64,000 bases of DNA from Microvirga alba (GCF_015694465.1 NZ_JADQDO010000001.1:1-64000); one strand, 5' to 3'. Positions 32,927 through 42,621 are shown, counted from the stretch's first letter. Made by a program: numbers and translations. The notes: generated from the sequence alone by a model not told the origin.

Positions 32927-33640
32927 CGTCGTGCTCCTTGAACGCCCCCAAGGAATTGCGAAATGGGCATGAGAGCCTCCCGACGACGTCCAGCATCCAA
33001 CTCGGACATGTCTGAACATGACGCATCCCGGTCATGGTCGGGCTTGCATCGCTCATCACGGCGCCACCGGCAAAGTGCTTTACTGAACAATCAGCCGCTG
33101 ACGGCCACGCCCATATGATTAAGGCTCAGGTTGTTTTTAAGGTCGGATAGTTCATGATCAATTGGCTTCAACGTAGGCAGTTAAGGTAACCGTAACTATA
33201 CAATAGGTTGATGTAAGGGAGATTGCGCACATCTTGGCGATATCTCAATCAACAACGGTCCATTTCACAGGAATGTTGGAGCGGTTTCAATCGCTCATAG
33301 TGGGTAATCGGAGCCTTGTATCGCCTTATTCTCGTTTTCATCCCGGGACCCGCAATGTCATTCGGGACCGCATAGCGGGGCCTGGACGCGGTGACGCTTC
33401 AGAATAAGACGCATACAGACGCCTGATGCGCGTGACCGAGCCCGTTCGCGGTTATGGGCTTGAATGACAGGGACGGCGGCTCGCAACAGCGTTCCAGGCG
33501 CTTTCAGGTCATTCCAAGGAGTTTTCAGGAAAACCTTGGCGTTTCATCAGCATTCCAACAGGTATTGATGATATTTCATCATTTGTGCTGATGCCTTGGT
33601 TGGCGTAACCCGGTAACCCGACAACGGGTTCTGAAAAACC
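32927..33640. other. 714-bp intergenic region with hairpin and inverted repeat
   Basis: Divergent gap between the RTX gene and the EamA exporter. It is more AT-rich than coding DNA around 33110-33250, a likely promoter area. A hairpin with a bulge (arms CCAAG…GTTTT and AAAAC…CTTGG) lies at 33514-33539. The inverted repeat at 33566-33581 is listed separately. No gene is seen. Confidence 0.6.
33566..33581. promoter_or_regulatory. Inverted repeat upstream of the EamA gene
   Basis: TGATGA, spacer TATT, TCATCA: perfect 6-bp arms, 60 nt before the EamA start. Its GATGA/TCATC half-sites also occur, in the opposite order, in the repeat just upstream of the neighbouring LysR gene. Candidate operator. 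Confidence 0.5.
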
Positions 33641-34570
33641 ATGACGCAAGCCACCACCATCTCGGGCGCAAGTCCCGCCCGGATCGATGGGACCACCCTC
33701 GGCCTTTACGCGGCCACCGTGTTCCTGTGGGGCGTGAGCTGGATCGGGATCCGGGCGCAGCTCGGAGTCGTCGCGCCGGAGATGTCGGTGCTGTGGCGCT
33801 TCGTTCTCGCGGCTCTCGTCACGTGGGGATGGGTGCTCGTGTCGCGCAAGAAGGTGCGGTTCTCGGCCGGAGATCACCTGCGCTTCTTCGCGACGGGGTG
33901 CTGCCTGTTCTCGTTCAACTTCATCAGTTTCTATTACGGCGGATTGACCGTACCCTCGGGGTTGCTTTCCGTGGTGTTTTCGCTCGCCTCGATCTTCAAT
34001 CTCGTACTCGGCTTCGTGCTGTTCCGGCAGAAGGTGGAGCCGCGCGTGGCGCTCGGCGGGGCCGTCGGCGTGACCGGAATCGGGCTTCTGTTCTGGCCGG
34101 AAATCGCGGGCGCGGGCTTCAATGCCGCGGCGGCCTGGGGCCTTGCCCTGTGCACGCTCGGCACCTTGTTCTTTTGCTCCGGCAACATGATCTCGACGCT
34201 CGTGCAGCGTCGCAGCGCGCCGCTGATTTCGGCCAATGCCTGGGCCATGACCTATGGCTGCGGCGTGCTGCTCGCAATCAATCTCGCGCGCGGCAACGCT
34301 TTCATCATCGAGCCGACGTTCAAGTATATCGGCTCGCTGTTCTATCTCGCGATTGGCGCGTCGGTGCTGGCTTTTGCGTCGTACCTCACCCTCCTGCGCC
34401 GGCTCGGGGCCGCGCGGGCGGGCTATGCGACGGTGCTGTTTCCCATCATTGCACTCGCGGTCTCGACCGTGCTCGAAGGCTATGTGTGGACGCCGCTCGC
34501 CGTGGTCGGCGTGGCGCTGGCGCTGACGGGCAACGTGCTCGTGCTGCGTCGCCCTGCGCCGAAAGCCTGA
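33641..34570 (+). CDS. EamA/DMT-family exporter
   Basis: A 309-residue inner-membrane protein with ten predicted helices in two EamA repeats (first WGVSWIGIRAQLGVVAPEMSVLWRF; second from WGLALCTLGTLFFCSGNMIST). The family exports metabolites such as amino acids, purines or osmolytes. Substrate cannot be assigned. Its 3' end is only 3 nt from the convergent LysR stop, a classic regulator/exporter pairing. Confidence 0.9.
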   Translation: MTQATTISGASPARIDGTTLGLYAATVFLWGVSWIGIRAQLGVVAPEMSVLWRFVLAALVTWGWVLVSRKKVRFSAGDHLRFFATGCCLFSFNFISFYYGGLTVPSGLLSVVFSLASIFNLVLGFVLFRQKVEPRVALGGAVGVTGIGLLFWPEIAGAGFNAAAAWGLALCTLGTLFFCSGNMISTLVQRRSAPLISANAWAMTYGCGVLLAINLARGNAFIIEPTFKYIGSLFYLAIGASVLAFASYLTLLRRLGAARAGYATVLFPIIALAVSTVLEGYVWTPLAVVGVALALTGNVLVLRRPAPKA

Positions 34571-34573
34571 TGG

Positions 34574-35464
34574 TTACTCGGCCGCGGCCGGGAAGACCGT
34601 GCGGGTCGAACCCAGATTGTCGAGCGATTGCTTGATGTGAAAGCCAAGCGCATCCGCCAGCGGGTTCTCCTCGCGGCGGGCGCGGATGAGGCCGATCTTG
34701 CACGAGGGCAGGGCAGGGAAGCCGTCCGAGGGGCCTAAGATCCGCATGCCGGGGCGCACGGCGCTTTCCGGCAGCACTGACACCGCGAGACCCGCCAGAA
34801 CCGCCGCGCCGACGGCGTTCGAGTTCCAGCTCACATAGAGGATGCGGAAGGCGCGGTCCGCGCTCTCCAGCGCCTCCGTCGCCGAGTGGCGCCAATCGCA
34901 ATTCGGGCGGCCCATGGCCAGCGGAATCGGGCTTGCCTCATGTACGCCGTGGCGCGCGGACGTGACCCAGAGAAGCTGTTCGATGCGCACGATCTCGGAC
35001 GGGCCGCGCCGGTCCACATGGGTGATGATCGCAAGGTCGAGATCGCCGTTCTGCACCCGTTCGATCAGGTGGTGCGTCGGCTCGCACATCACCGTCACCT
35101 CGGCCTTCGGGTTTGAGCGGGAGAAACGCGCCAGAATCTCAGGCAGATAACGATCCGCATAATCGTCCGGCAGGCCGAGCCGCACCCGGCCGATCAGCTC
35201 GTTGTCGTTGAAGGACGCCATGCATTCAGCATTCAGCCGCACGATCCGCCGGGCGTAATCGAGCAGCCGCTCGCCCTCGTCCGTGAGCTTGGACAGCCGC
35301 CCGTCGCGCTCGAATATCCCACGCCCGACGCGATCCTCCAGGCGTTTCATCTGCATTGACACCGCGCTCTGCGTCTTATGCACGATCTCCGCCGCACGCG
35401 TGAACGACCCCGTATCCGCGATCGCGACGAAAGTCCGGAGCTGGTCGATATCGAGTAAGTGCAT
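34574..35464 (-). CDS. LysR-family transcriptional regulator
   Basis: A 296-residue LTTR. The N-terminal winged helix is LDIDQLRTFVAIADTGSFTRAAEIVHKTQSAVSMQMKRLE. The C-terminal effector domain begins at ~residue 90 (GRVRLGLPDDYADRYLPEIL). It is convergent with the EamA exporter and divergent from a DUF1127 gene. An inverted repeat 12 nt upstream of its start may be its own operator. Effector unknown. Confidence 0.95.
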   Translation of the reverse strand: MHLLDIDQLRTFVAIADTGSFTRAAEIVHKTQSAVSMQMKRLEDRVGRGIFERDGRLSKLTDEGERLLDYARRIVRLNAECMASFNDNELIGRVRLGLPDDYADRYLPEILARFSRSNPKAEVTVMCEPTHHLIERVQNGDLDLAIITHVDRRGPSEIVRIEQLLWVTSARHGVHEASPIPLAMGRPNCDWRHSATEALESADRAFRILYVSWNSNAVGAAVLAGLAVSVLPESAVRPGMRILGPSDGFPALPSCKIGLIRARREENPLADALGFHIKQSLDNLGSTRTVFPAAAE

Positions 35465-35475
35465 GGCTCAAAATT

Positions 35476-35497
35476 CCATCATCAATTTCGATGATGG
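35476..35497. promoter_or_regulatory. Perfect inverted repeat upstream of lysR, candidate operator
   Basis: CCATCATC (35476-35483), spacer AATTTC, GATGATGG (35490-35497). The 8-bp arms are perfect. It contains a T-N11-A core as bound by LysR proteins and lies 12-33 nt from the LysR start, so autoregulation is plausible. Confidence 0.6.
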
Positions 35498-35719
35498 TAC
35501 ACATCTCAAACAATCGCTTCAAGTGATGAAACATTCCATGTTAGGAATCGACGCAATCCACAATGGATTAAAGAAAACCGTTATATATCAATGGGTTAGT
35601 CGCAATTTCTGCTTGTGTGCTTCTTGGGGCGTTCCGAGCAAAACCGTTGAAACGCCTCATGGAACGCTCAAAGCCGTTCCAACCGCCTCGGACCGAAATA
35701 AAGACTAAGGAGAGCTTCG

Positions 35720-36046
35720 ATGACCCGGTCAGCCACCCCCGCCATGTCCTTAGCCGGATCGACGTTTCTGGGATCGGTGGTCCGTGCTGCCGTGAATCTC
35801 GCCAGGGCTCTGAGGCACCGGCGTGAGATCATGAACCTCGCCGAGTTCGACGATCGGATGCTCAAGGATATCGGCCTCGTGCGCAGCGATGTGGAAGGCG
35901 CGCTTGCCGAGCCGATTGTGCGGAATCCATCATCGGTGTTGGTTCGATGTGTCGAGCGACGTAGTCGGGCCGAGAGGATGGTACCTCCGGGTCGAGCGAC
36001 CCGGCCGGTCATTCCGGTCGTGAAACCGGCGAGACTCTGCGCCTAA
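35720..36046 (+). CDS. DUF1127 protein, long form
   Basis: A 108-residue basic protein. The DUF1127 core lies at ~28-62: LARALRHRREIMNLAEFDDRMLKDIGLVRSDVEGAL. Typical members are 45-75 residues; this one has an N-terminal extension (possible hydrophobic segment SLAGSTFLGSVV) and a ~45-residue C-terminal tail rich in Arg, Val and Pro. Short DUF1127 proteins affect RNA turnover and phosphate/carbon metabolism in Agrobacterium. The gene is divergent from lysR and has AAGGAG before the ATG. It overlaps the DUF937 gene by 4 nt at the 3' end. Confidence 0.88.
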   Translation: MTRSATPAMSLAGSTFLGSVVRAAVNLARALRHRREIMNLAEFDDRMLKDIGLVRSDVEGALAEPIVRNPSSVLVRCVERRSRAERMVPPGRATRPVIPVVKPARLCA

Positions 36047-36786
36047 CGCTTTGCTTTGCCGGTCTTCCAGGCCTCGTCGAAGATCGCCTGAAGGGACGTG
36101 AGATATTGCTGCTGCATCTCGCGTCCCGCCTCCATCATCTCCTCCCACGCGAGAGCAGGAGGGGGCGCCTTTTGCGGAGCGGGCTTGGCGAGGGCGGGGG
36201 GCGGGAGAAAGACCGCCATCATTTCCTCGAAGGGATTGCGAGCGGATTTCGATTCGGGCGAAACGGCCTTCATCCACCCGGTCCAGAGCTCCATCCATGG
36301 ATCGGTTGAGGTGCGTGCGCCGCGGGCGGCCCCTGCTTCCGGCGTGACCATCGGAAATGACTGGCCCTGCGCGGACATCGCTTGATACATGCTGCCGGCC
36401 ATAATACCCGCCATGATCGGCAGCATCTGCTGCATCAGTCCCAGGGTGACGCCGACATAATCGGCCATCTGATGCGCGATCCGACGGCTTACGTCATCCG
36501 AACCGAACAACTGGTCGAGGAGCTTCCTGCCCTCCCGTTGAGCTTGGGTCGAGAACGCCTGCCCGGCGGTCTGCCAGAAGTTCTGGTAGGCGTCGCTCAT
36601 CATGGATTGAAGGAAGCGGCTGGGGTCGTTGGTGTCCGTCGCGCGCTGGAGCCCCATGGCGAAAGCGGGCATGAAGGCCGCCATCGCCTTCTGCGACTGC
36701 TCGTCGGAGAGATTGAACTGCTGCGCGAGAGCTCCAAAGCCCGCGCTCGTCTGGGCCTGACGCATCAGATCGAACCAGTTCAACAT
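36043..36786 (-). CDS. DUF937 family protein
   Basis: A 247-residue protein. The DUF937 domain covers ~1-140: an N-terminal amphipathic helix (WFDLMRQAQTSAGFGALAQQF), NLSDEQSQKAMAAFMPAFAMGLQR, the FGSDDVSRRIAHQMADYVGV block, and a hydrophobic, Met-rich helix (LMQQMLPIMAGIMAGSMYQAM). A Pro/Ala linker and a final helix (MEAGREMQQQYLTSLQAIFDE) follow. Function is unknown; the shape recalls phasins or granule-associated proteins, which is only a resemblance. Confidence 0.82.
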   Translation of the reverse strand: MLNWFDLMRQAQTSAGFGALAQQFNLSDEQSQKAMAAFMPAFAMGLQRATDTNDPSRFLQSMMSDAYQNFWQTAGQAFSTQAQREGRKLLDQLFGSDDVSRRIAHQMADYVGVTLGLMQQMLPIMAGIMAGSMYQAMSAQGQSFPMVTPEAGAARGARTSTDPWMELWTGWMKAVSPESKSARNPFEEMMAVFLPPPALAKPAPQKAPPPALAWEEMMEAGREMQQQYLTSLQAIFDEAWKTGKAKR

Positions 36787-36822
36787 GGCAGGCTCCTCGA
36801 TGGGGCCCCTTGGCTCGAACGG

Positions 36823-38202
36823 TCAATGGGCTGCCTTAGCTTGCCTCTCCAAACGCCGGATTGTCCAGAAGGCTGTGATGATCGCCGCGATTCCGAAGGC
36901 AACTGATCCCACCCCGATCCCCAGCAGGGCCCCTTTCGGACCGCCGACCTGCGCGCCGTAATAAGCAAAAGGAATCATGCCCAGCGTTGCTCGGCCCCAG
37001 TTGAAGAAGGTTGAGAACAAGGGGAACCCGAGATTGTTGAACGAGGCGTTGGCCACGAACACGAGACCAATGAAAAACCAGATAGGCCCACTGAGCTGGC
37101 AGAAGAACTGCACGAGGTCTGCCGTCAGGTCCGGGGCGTTGAAGGCCAGGGTCAATGGAACGCGGACGAGATAGAGAAGCGCCCACACGCATCCGACATA
37201 GACGATGGTGAAGGTCAATGAGTCCTTCAGCACCTGGTTCATGCGATCATAACGCCGTGCGCCCCAGTTCTGGCCGAGGACCGGACCAATGGCCCCGGCG
37301 AGCGCGAACAGGCCGCCGAAGGCCACGGGCGTGACACGGTCGATGATCGCCGAGGCGGCGATGGCCCCGTCGCCAAATCGCGACATGATGCTGGTGAAAA
37401 AGGCGCTCGAGACGGGGGCTGCGATGTTGGTCAGGATCGCCGGCACGGCGATGGCGAAGAACGGCCGCGCGTCGGCGACAATGCTCCTGAGATTGGGCCT
37501 TGCAAGAAGATCGTGATGACGCGTCACATAGCGATAGCCAATATAGAGATAGGCCAATCGCGCCAGATTGATGGTGAGGGCAGCGCCGTCCGATTTCAGG
37601 CCCAGGCCGAAGATCAGGATCGGATCGACGACGATGGTGACCGCGGCGACCGAGAGCGTCGCATACATGCTGCGTTTGGCGTCGCCGGCGGCACGCAGCA
37701 CGGTCGAAAAGGCCATGCCGAACGCCATCAGGACATTTGTCGGCAAAGAGATCCAGAGAAAGCTGCGCGCGACGAGGTAAGTCTTTTCCGTCGCGCCCAG
37801 CATGTGCAGGATCTGCGGCAGCAATGGCAGAATGATCAGGCTGACAAGCGTTGCGATGATCGCCATCAGGATGCAGCCCGATGTCGCCAGCCGGCGCGCA
37901 TCCTCGCGTCGGCGCGCGCCCAGCGCCCGCGATACCAACGCGCCGATGGGGATCATCAAGCCGACATTGATCGAGATGGTGAAGAACATCATGACGGTCG
38001 CCAGGCCGACGCCTGCGGTCATGCTCGGGTCCTTCAGCCACGAGATGTAGAGAAGCGAAATCAGGTCCACGATGAAGATCGCGATCAGGCCCGCGGTTCC
38101 GGTTCCTGTCATCACCAGAACGTGGCGCATCGTTGAGCCGACAACGAAGCGCGGCGTCGGCGCCTGCTCCTCGGGCGCTTTCGCCGTTGGGGTCGCATCC
38201 AT
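36823..38202 (-). CDS. MATE-family efflux transporter
   Basis: A 459-residue inner-membrane protein with twelve helices in two MatE repeats. The first reads LISLLYISWLKDPSMTAGVGLATVMMFF and GALVSRALGARRREDARRLA; the second has GGLFALAGAIGPVLGQNWGARRYDRM. The G-x-N/R-GARR motif in both halves is typical. Exports drugs or metabolites in exchange for Na+ or H+. It starts 2 nt after the stop of the upstream Kef-type gene, so the two are probably co-translated. Confidence 0.95.
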   Translation of the reverse strand: MDATPTAKAPEEQAPTPRFVVGSTMRHVLVMTGTGTAGLIAIFIVDLISLLYISWLKDPSMTAGVGLATVMMFFTISINVGLMIPIGALVSRALGARRREDARRLATSGCILMAIIATLVSLIILPLLPQILHMLGATEKTYLVARSFLWISLPTNVLMAFGMAFSTVLRAAGDAKRSMYATLSVAAVTIVVDPILIFGLGLKSDGAALTINLARLAYLYIGYRYVTRHHDLLARPNLRSIVADARPFFAIAVPAILTNIAAPVSSAFFTSIMSRFGDGAIAASAIIDRVTPVAFGGLFALAGAIGPVLGQNWGARRYDRMNQVLKDSLTFTIVYVGCVWALLYLVRVPLTLAFNAPDLTADLVQFFCQLSGPIWFFIGLVFVANASFNNLGFPLFSTFFNWGRATLGMIPFAYYGAQVGGPKGALLGIGVGSVAFGIAAIITAFWTIRRLERQAKAAH

Positions 38203-38204
38203 GA

Positions 38205-40055
38205 CTAGACTCCTTCGCCCAGAATATCCCGGGTCTCGGCGCTAAGGCCGCGCGCTTTGCCGGTGGGCACGACAAGCGGTTCCGGGGCGATCTTCGTGCC
38301 CACGAGAAGTTCCACGCCGCCCATCGCACCGCTTTCCTTCTGCAGGATCAGGCGGGCGATGTCGCGCTTGCGCACATCGTCTGCTGCGGCAGCCGCGGCG
38401 TCCGGCGAGGCTCCGAGTTCCTCAAGCGCGGCGCGGCTGAAGGCGATGGCGGAATCGAAGCACTCGCGAAGCTGATAATCGACATCCATCTTCATCAATT
38501 CGATTGCATGGACGCGGTCGTAAGCGCGCACGAAGCTGCGCGCACCTGGGAAATTTTCGTGAATGATCTCGACGATCTTCAGGGTGATTTCAGGGGTGTC
38601 CGTGCAGACGCAGATCATCTCCGCCTTGTCCGCACCCGCGGCCCGCAACACGTCGAGGCGCATGCCGTCACCATAATAAACCTTGAGGCCGAAACGCGCC
38701 GCATCCCGGATGCGCTCCACGTTTCTGTCGATGACGGTCGCATCGATGCCCTGCGCCAACAGGACCTGATTCACGATCTGCCCGAAACGTCCAAACCCGA
38801 TGACGAGGACGCGGCTCGAAAGTTCACCCTCTTGACCCCGCAGGTCTTCGAGATCGGGATGCGCCTCGCCCTCATGGCGGTTCGCCAACACGCGTTCGAG
38901 CACGGTGGCGATGATCGGACCAAGCAGCATGGTGATGGCGGCGAGCGCCGTGACAAGCTGCGCATCGATTGACGACATCAGCCCGAGACCCACCGCCACC
39001 GGGAGCAGCACGAAGGCGAACTCGCCGGCGGGGCACAACAGCACACCCGAGCGCAGGCCATCGCGCCAGGTTGCGCCGAACAGCCTGGAGAGGATCGTCA
39101 ACAGGAACGTCTTGCCCAGAATGACCGCGGGCGCGGCAAGGGCCAGCAGCACCCAGTTCTGGCGCACCAGCGCCAGATCGATCGACATGCCCACGCTCAT
39201 GAAGAACAGGCCGAGCAGGGTGCCGCGAAACGGCTCGATATCGGCTTCGAGCTGGTGGCGGAAGTTCGATTCCGCGAGCAGGAGGCCCGCGAGGAACGCG
39301 CCCATCGCCATGGACAGGCCTACTTCCTGCATCAGCAGGGCCGCGCCGAGCACCACGAGAAGGGCCGACGCCGTCATGACCTCACGCGCGCCGCTGCGCG
39401 CGAGAATGCGGAAGAAGGGGTTCAGTCCGTAACGGCCGATCACGACCACGGCGGCGATCGCCGCGACCGCCTCGCCAACTTTCAAAAGGCGGTCGTAAGG
39501 CGTGTTGCTCTCCGGCGCCATGACGCCGGACGCCAGGAGCGGCAAAATCGCCAGGATCGGAACCACCGAGATGTCCTGGAACAGCAGGATCGCGAAGGAG
39601 CGCTGGCCGTAGGGCGTCTGCAGGTCGTTGCGCTCACCCAGCATTTGAAGGGCGATCGCTGTTGCGGACAGCGCCACCGCAATGCCGGTGACGAAGGCAG
39701 CGCGCGGCGTGAAGCCGATGGCGACCGCCGCGCCGCCGATGCAAAGGGCGGTCACGGCCAACTGAGCGAAACCGAGACCGAAAATGTCTCGCTTCATGGA
39801 CCAGAGGTGCGAAAGCTTAAGCTCTAGCCCGACGATGAACAGGAGCAGGACGACGCCGATCTCGGCTACGGTGACGATGGTCTCGGGATCGCCGACGAGC
39901 CTCAAACCGGACGGCCCGATGACGATTCCGGCCGCGAGATAGCCGAGGACCGCGCTCAGGCCGAGGAACCTGGAGATCGGCACGGCAACAGCCGCCGCCC
40001 CGCAAAAGGTCAAAATCGGGGGCAAAAAACTGACGTGAGAAGCCGTATTTGCCAT
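38205..40055 (-). CDS. Kef-type (CPA2) monovalent cation:proton antiporter with RCK domain
   Basis: A 616-residue protein. Residues ~1-385 form the Na_H_exchanger membrane domain (LGLSAVLGYLAAGIVIGPSG, VGLSMAMGAFLAGLLLAES). An RCK/TrkA-N Rossmann domain follows (~410-530), with VLVIGFGRFGQIVNQVLLAQ binding NAD(H), and then CVCTDTPEITLKIVEII and SFVRAYDRVHAIELM. This is the KefB/KefC layout, where glutathione and its adducts gate potassium efflux to protect against electrophiles. The glutathione link is inference. Divergent from ispH, with 145 nt between. Confidence 0.94.
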   Translation of the reverse strand: MANTASHVSFLPPILTFCGAAAVAVPISRFLGLSAVLGYLAAGIVIGPSGLRLVGDPETIVTVAEIGVVLLLFIVGLELKLSHLWSMKRDIFGLGFAQLAVTALCIGGAAVAIGFTPRAAFVTGIAVALSATAIALQMLGERNDLQTPYGQRSFAILLFQDISVVPILAILPLLASGVMAPESNTPYDRLLKVGEAVAAIAAVVVIGRYGLNPFFRILARSGAREVMTASALLVVLGAALLMQEVGLSMAMGAFLAGLLLAESNFRHQLEADIEPFRGTLLGLFFMSVGMSIDLALVRQNWVLLALAAPAVILGKTFLLTILSRLFGATWRDGLRSGVLLCPAGEFAFVLLPVAVGLGLMSSIDAQLVTALAAITMLLGPIIATVLERVLANRHEGEAHPDLEDLRGQEGELSSRVLVIGFGRFGQIVNQVLLAQGIDATVIDRNVERIRDAARFGLKVYYGDGMRLDVLRAAGADKAEMICVCTDTPEITLKIVEIIHENFPGARSFVRAYDRVHAIELMKMDVDYQLRECFDSAIAFSRAALEELGASPDAAAAAADDVRKRDIARLILQKESGAMGGVELLVGTKIAPEPLVVPTGKARGLSAETRDILGEGV

Positions 40056-40200
40056 CGCTCATCGGGAAAAATGGATCAAGGGCCCCCTTTCTAAGGGCAA
40101 TTGCGCCGGAGGGCGAGCCCTTCTTGCCGCGTCGCACCGGCGCGAATAAGCGTCACTCCCGCTTGACAGGAAGGGCCTGCTCTCGCCACATCGCGGCATC

Positions 40201-41160
40201 ATGACGAAGCCATCTCTCGACATCATGCTTTGCGCCCCGCGCGGCTTCTGCGCCGGGGTTGTCCGCGCCATCGATGCGGTGGAGAGGGCCTTGGATCTCC
40301 ATGGCGCGCCGGTCTATGTCCGGCACGAGATCGTCCATAACAAATACGTGGTGGAAAACCTGAGGCGGAAGGGCGCTATCTTCGTGCGGGAGCTCGACGA
40401 GGTGCCCGACGGTGACGCCCCGGTGATCTTCTCCGCCCATGGCGTTCCCAAATCCGTGCCCGAGGCGGCTCAGGCCCGTCGGCTCTTCGCCATCGACGCC
40501 ACTTGTCCGCTTGTGACCAAGGTTCACCGCGAGGCGCAGGTTCATCACAAGCGTGGCCGTCACATCATCCTGATCGGGCATGCGGGGCACCCCGAGGTCG
40601 TGGGCACCATGGGCCAGCTTCCGGCGGGCGCCGCGACCCTGATCGAAACCGTGGGCGATATTGCCCGGCTCCAGCCCTTGGATGAGGACAATCTGGCCTT
40701 CGTCACCCAGACCACCCTCTCGGTCGATGACACGCAGGACGTGATCGGGGCCCTGAGGGCGCGCTTTCCAGCCATTGTCGGACCGCACAAGGAAGACATC
40801 TGCTACGCCACCACGAACCGCCAGGGTGCGGTCAAGCGCGTGGCACCGCTGGTCGATGCGATGATCGTGGTCGGGTCGCCAAATTCGTCCAACTCGCAGC
40901 GCCTGCGCGAGATGGCGGAGCGGGAAGGGTGCCCTCTCGTGCGTCTCATCCTGCGCGCGGACGATATCGACTGGTCCCTGTTCGGCGATATCCGCCATCT
41001 CGGCATCACGGCCGGCGCTTCGGCTCCCGAGGTGCTGGTCGAGGAAATCATCGATGCTTTTGCCGAGCGCTATGCGGTTTCGGTCGAGAGCGTGTCGACG
41101 GCGGACGAGAATGTGTTTTTTCCCTTACCTCGCGAACTGCGCGAGCAGGCTGCGGAGTAA
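40201..41160 (+). CDS. ispH: 4-hydroxy-3-methylbut-2-enyl diphosphate reductase
   Basis: Last enzyme of the MEP isoprenoid pathway; makes IPP and DMAPP. The 319-residue protein has the three iron-sulfur cysteines in [11 protein letters not shown] (C17), [11 protein letters not shown] and [11 protein letters not shown], and catalytic TTLSVDDT and [11 protein letters not shown] blocks. First gene of ispH-thrB-rnhA, a conserved order in Hyphomicrobiales. Isoprenoids feed ubiquinone (ubiA) and heme o (ctaB), both in this window. Confidence 0.97.
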   Translation: MTKPSLDIMLCAPRGFCAGVVRAIDAVERALDLHGAPVYVRHEIVHNKYVVENLRRKGAIFVRELDEVPDGDAPVIFSAHGVPKSVPEAAQARRLFAIDATCPLVTKVHREAQVHHKRGRHIILIGHAGHPEVVGTMGQLPAGAATLIETVGDIARLQPLDEDNLAFVTQTTLSVDDTQDVIGALRARFPAIVGPHKEDICYATTNRQGAVKRVAPLVDAMIVVGSPNSSNSQRLREMAEREGCPLVRLILRADDIDWSLFGDIRHLGITAGASAPEVLVEEIIDAFAERYAVSVESVSTADENVFFPLPRELREQAAE

Positions 41161-41163
41161 GCG

Positions 41164-42129
41164 GTGGCGGTTTATACGGAAGTTACGGATGAGGAGCTTT
41201 CCGCCTTCCTCGCCACCTACGATATCGGCACTGTTCTCTCCTACAAGGGCATCGCCGAGGGTGTGGAGAACACCAATTATTTTCTCCACACGACGCAAGG
41301 ATTCTACATCCTTACGCTTTATGAGAAGCGGGTGAACGAGGCGGATCTGCCGTTCTTCCTCGGGCTCATGCAGCATCTGGCGAAGCGAGGCTTGAATTGC
41401 CCGCTGCCCGTCAGCAACCGTGAAGGCGAGCCTCTAGGCCGCTTGGCCGGACGACCTGCCGTGATCATCACCTTTCTGGAAGGGATCGCGGTTCGCCGCC
41501 CGACGGCGCAGCATTGCGCGGCGCTCGGCGGCGCGCTGGCGAAGCTGCATCTCGCGGGCCATGATTTCGCGATGGCGCGGCCCAACGCCCTCTCCCTCGA
41601 CGGCTGGGCGCCTCTTTTCGCGCAGGCCGAGGCGCAGGCCGATACGGTGTCTTCGGGCCTCGCCGAGCGGACGCGGCGCGAACTCGAAAACCTCAAGAAG
41701 GATTGGCCGGTCGGCCTGCCATCCGGCATCATCCACGCGGATCTCTTCACCGACAACGTCTTCTTCATCGGGCCCCAGGTGTCGGGCCTGATCGACTTCT
41801 ACTTCGCTTGTACGGACGCGTTCGCCTATGACGTCGCGATCTGCCTCAATGCCTGGTGCTTCGAGGCCGATGCGTCGTTCAATCTGACGAAGGGGCGGGC
41901 GATGCTGGCGGGCTATCAGGCCGTGCGCGCCCTCGAACCGGCTGAGGTCGAGGCTCTGCCGATCCTGTGCAGAGGGTCCGCCATGCGCTTCATGCTGACC
42001 CGGTTGGTGGATTGGCTCAACGTTCCCCCGGGTGCCTTGGTGAAGCCCAAGGATCCGCTGGAATATGACCGAAAGCTCAACTTCCACCGCCATGTGAAAC
42101 ATGCGCGCGAATACGGTCTCGGCGCATGA
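41164..42129 (+). CDS. thrB: Homoserine kinase, ThrB type II (choline-kinase fold)
   Basis: Phosphorylates homoserine on the way to threonine; thrC lies 7 kb away. The 321-residue protein has the aminoglycoside/choline kinase fold: [20 protein letters not shown] at the ATP loop, the catalytic loop [14 protein letters not shown] and the metal segment [19 protein letters not shown]. The start is GTG 41164, three bases after the ispH stop, with GGAG inside the ispH end. It overlaps rnhA by 4 nt (ATGA). Confidence 0.96.
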   Translation: MAVYTEVTDEELSAFLATYDIGTVLSYKGIAEGVENTNYFLHTTQGFYILTLYEKRVNEADLPFFLGLMQHLAKRGLNCPLPVSNREGEPLGRLAGRPAVIITFLEGIAVRRPTAQHCAALGGALAKLHLAGHDFAMARPNALSLDGWAPLFAQAEAQADTVSSGLAERTRRELENLKKDWPVGLPSGIIHADLFTDNVFFIGPQVSGLIDFYFACTDAFAYDVAICLNAWCFEADASFNLTKGRAMLAGYQAVRALEPAEVEALPILCRGSAMRFMLTRLVDWLNVPPGALVKPKDPLEYDRKLNFHRHVKHAREYGLGA

Positions 42130-42614
42130 GTGGATCTGAACGCGTGCTGATCTACACGGACGGCGCCTGCTCGGGAAATCCCGGGCCGGGGGGCTGGGCC
42201 GCGATCCTTGCCTTCAAGGGCAGCGAGAAGGAAATCTCGGGCGGCGAGGCCCACACCACCAACAACCGCATGGAACTGATGGCGGCGATCGAGGGGCTCA
42301 AGGCCCTCAAACGGTCCTGTGCCGTCGATCTCTACACGGACTCGCAATATGTGCGCCAAGGCATCACGCAATGGATGCACAATTGGAAACGGCGCGGCTG
42401 GCGCACGGCTGACAACAAGCCGGTGAAGAATGAGGATCTCTGGCGGGACCTGGACGAAGCCGCGTCCCGTCATCAGGTTGCCTGGCATTGGGTGAAAGGC
42501 CACGCGGACGACCCGACCAATATCAGGGTCGACGAACTCGCGGTTGCCGCCATGCGGCCCTTCAAGGGGCAAGGAAAAGGGGCGAACGCAAAACCCTCGC
42601 TCGCATCGGACTGA
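42126..42614 (+). CDS. rnhA: Ribonuclease HI
   Basis: Cleaves RNA in RNA-DNA hybrids. The 162-residue protein carries all catalytic acids: [17 protein letters not shown] (first Asp), [13 protein letters not shown] (Glu), [12 protein letters not shown] (second Asp) and [12 protein letters not shown] (last Asp). The basic handle [23 protein letters not shown] segment is present. Translationally coupled to thrB. The stop codon sits inside a 9-bp hairpin. Confidence 0.97.
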   Translation: MSGSERVLIYTDGACSGNPGPGGWAAILAFKGSEKEISGGEAHTTNNRMELMAAIEGLKALKRSCAVDLYTDSQYVRQGITQWMHNWKRRGWRTADNKPVKNEDLWRDLDEAASRHQVAWHWVKGHADDPTNIRVDELAVAAMRPFKGQGKGANAKPSLASD

Positions 42615-42621
42615 GCGAGGG
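42594..42621. terminator. Hairpin spanning the rnhA stop codon
   Basis: Arms CCCTCGCTC (42594-42602) and GAGCGAGGG (42613-42621), loop of 10 nt, perfect 9-bp stem. It overlaps the rnhA TGA and lies in the gap before the convergent peroxiredoxin stop. No U-tract follows; probably a 3'-end structure. Confidence 0.5.
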
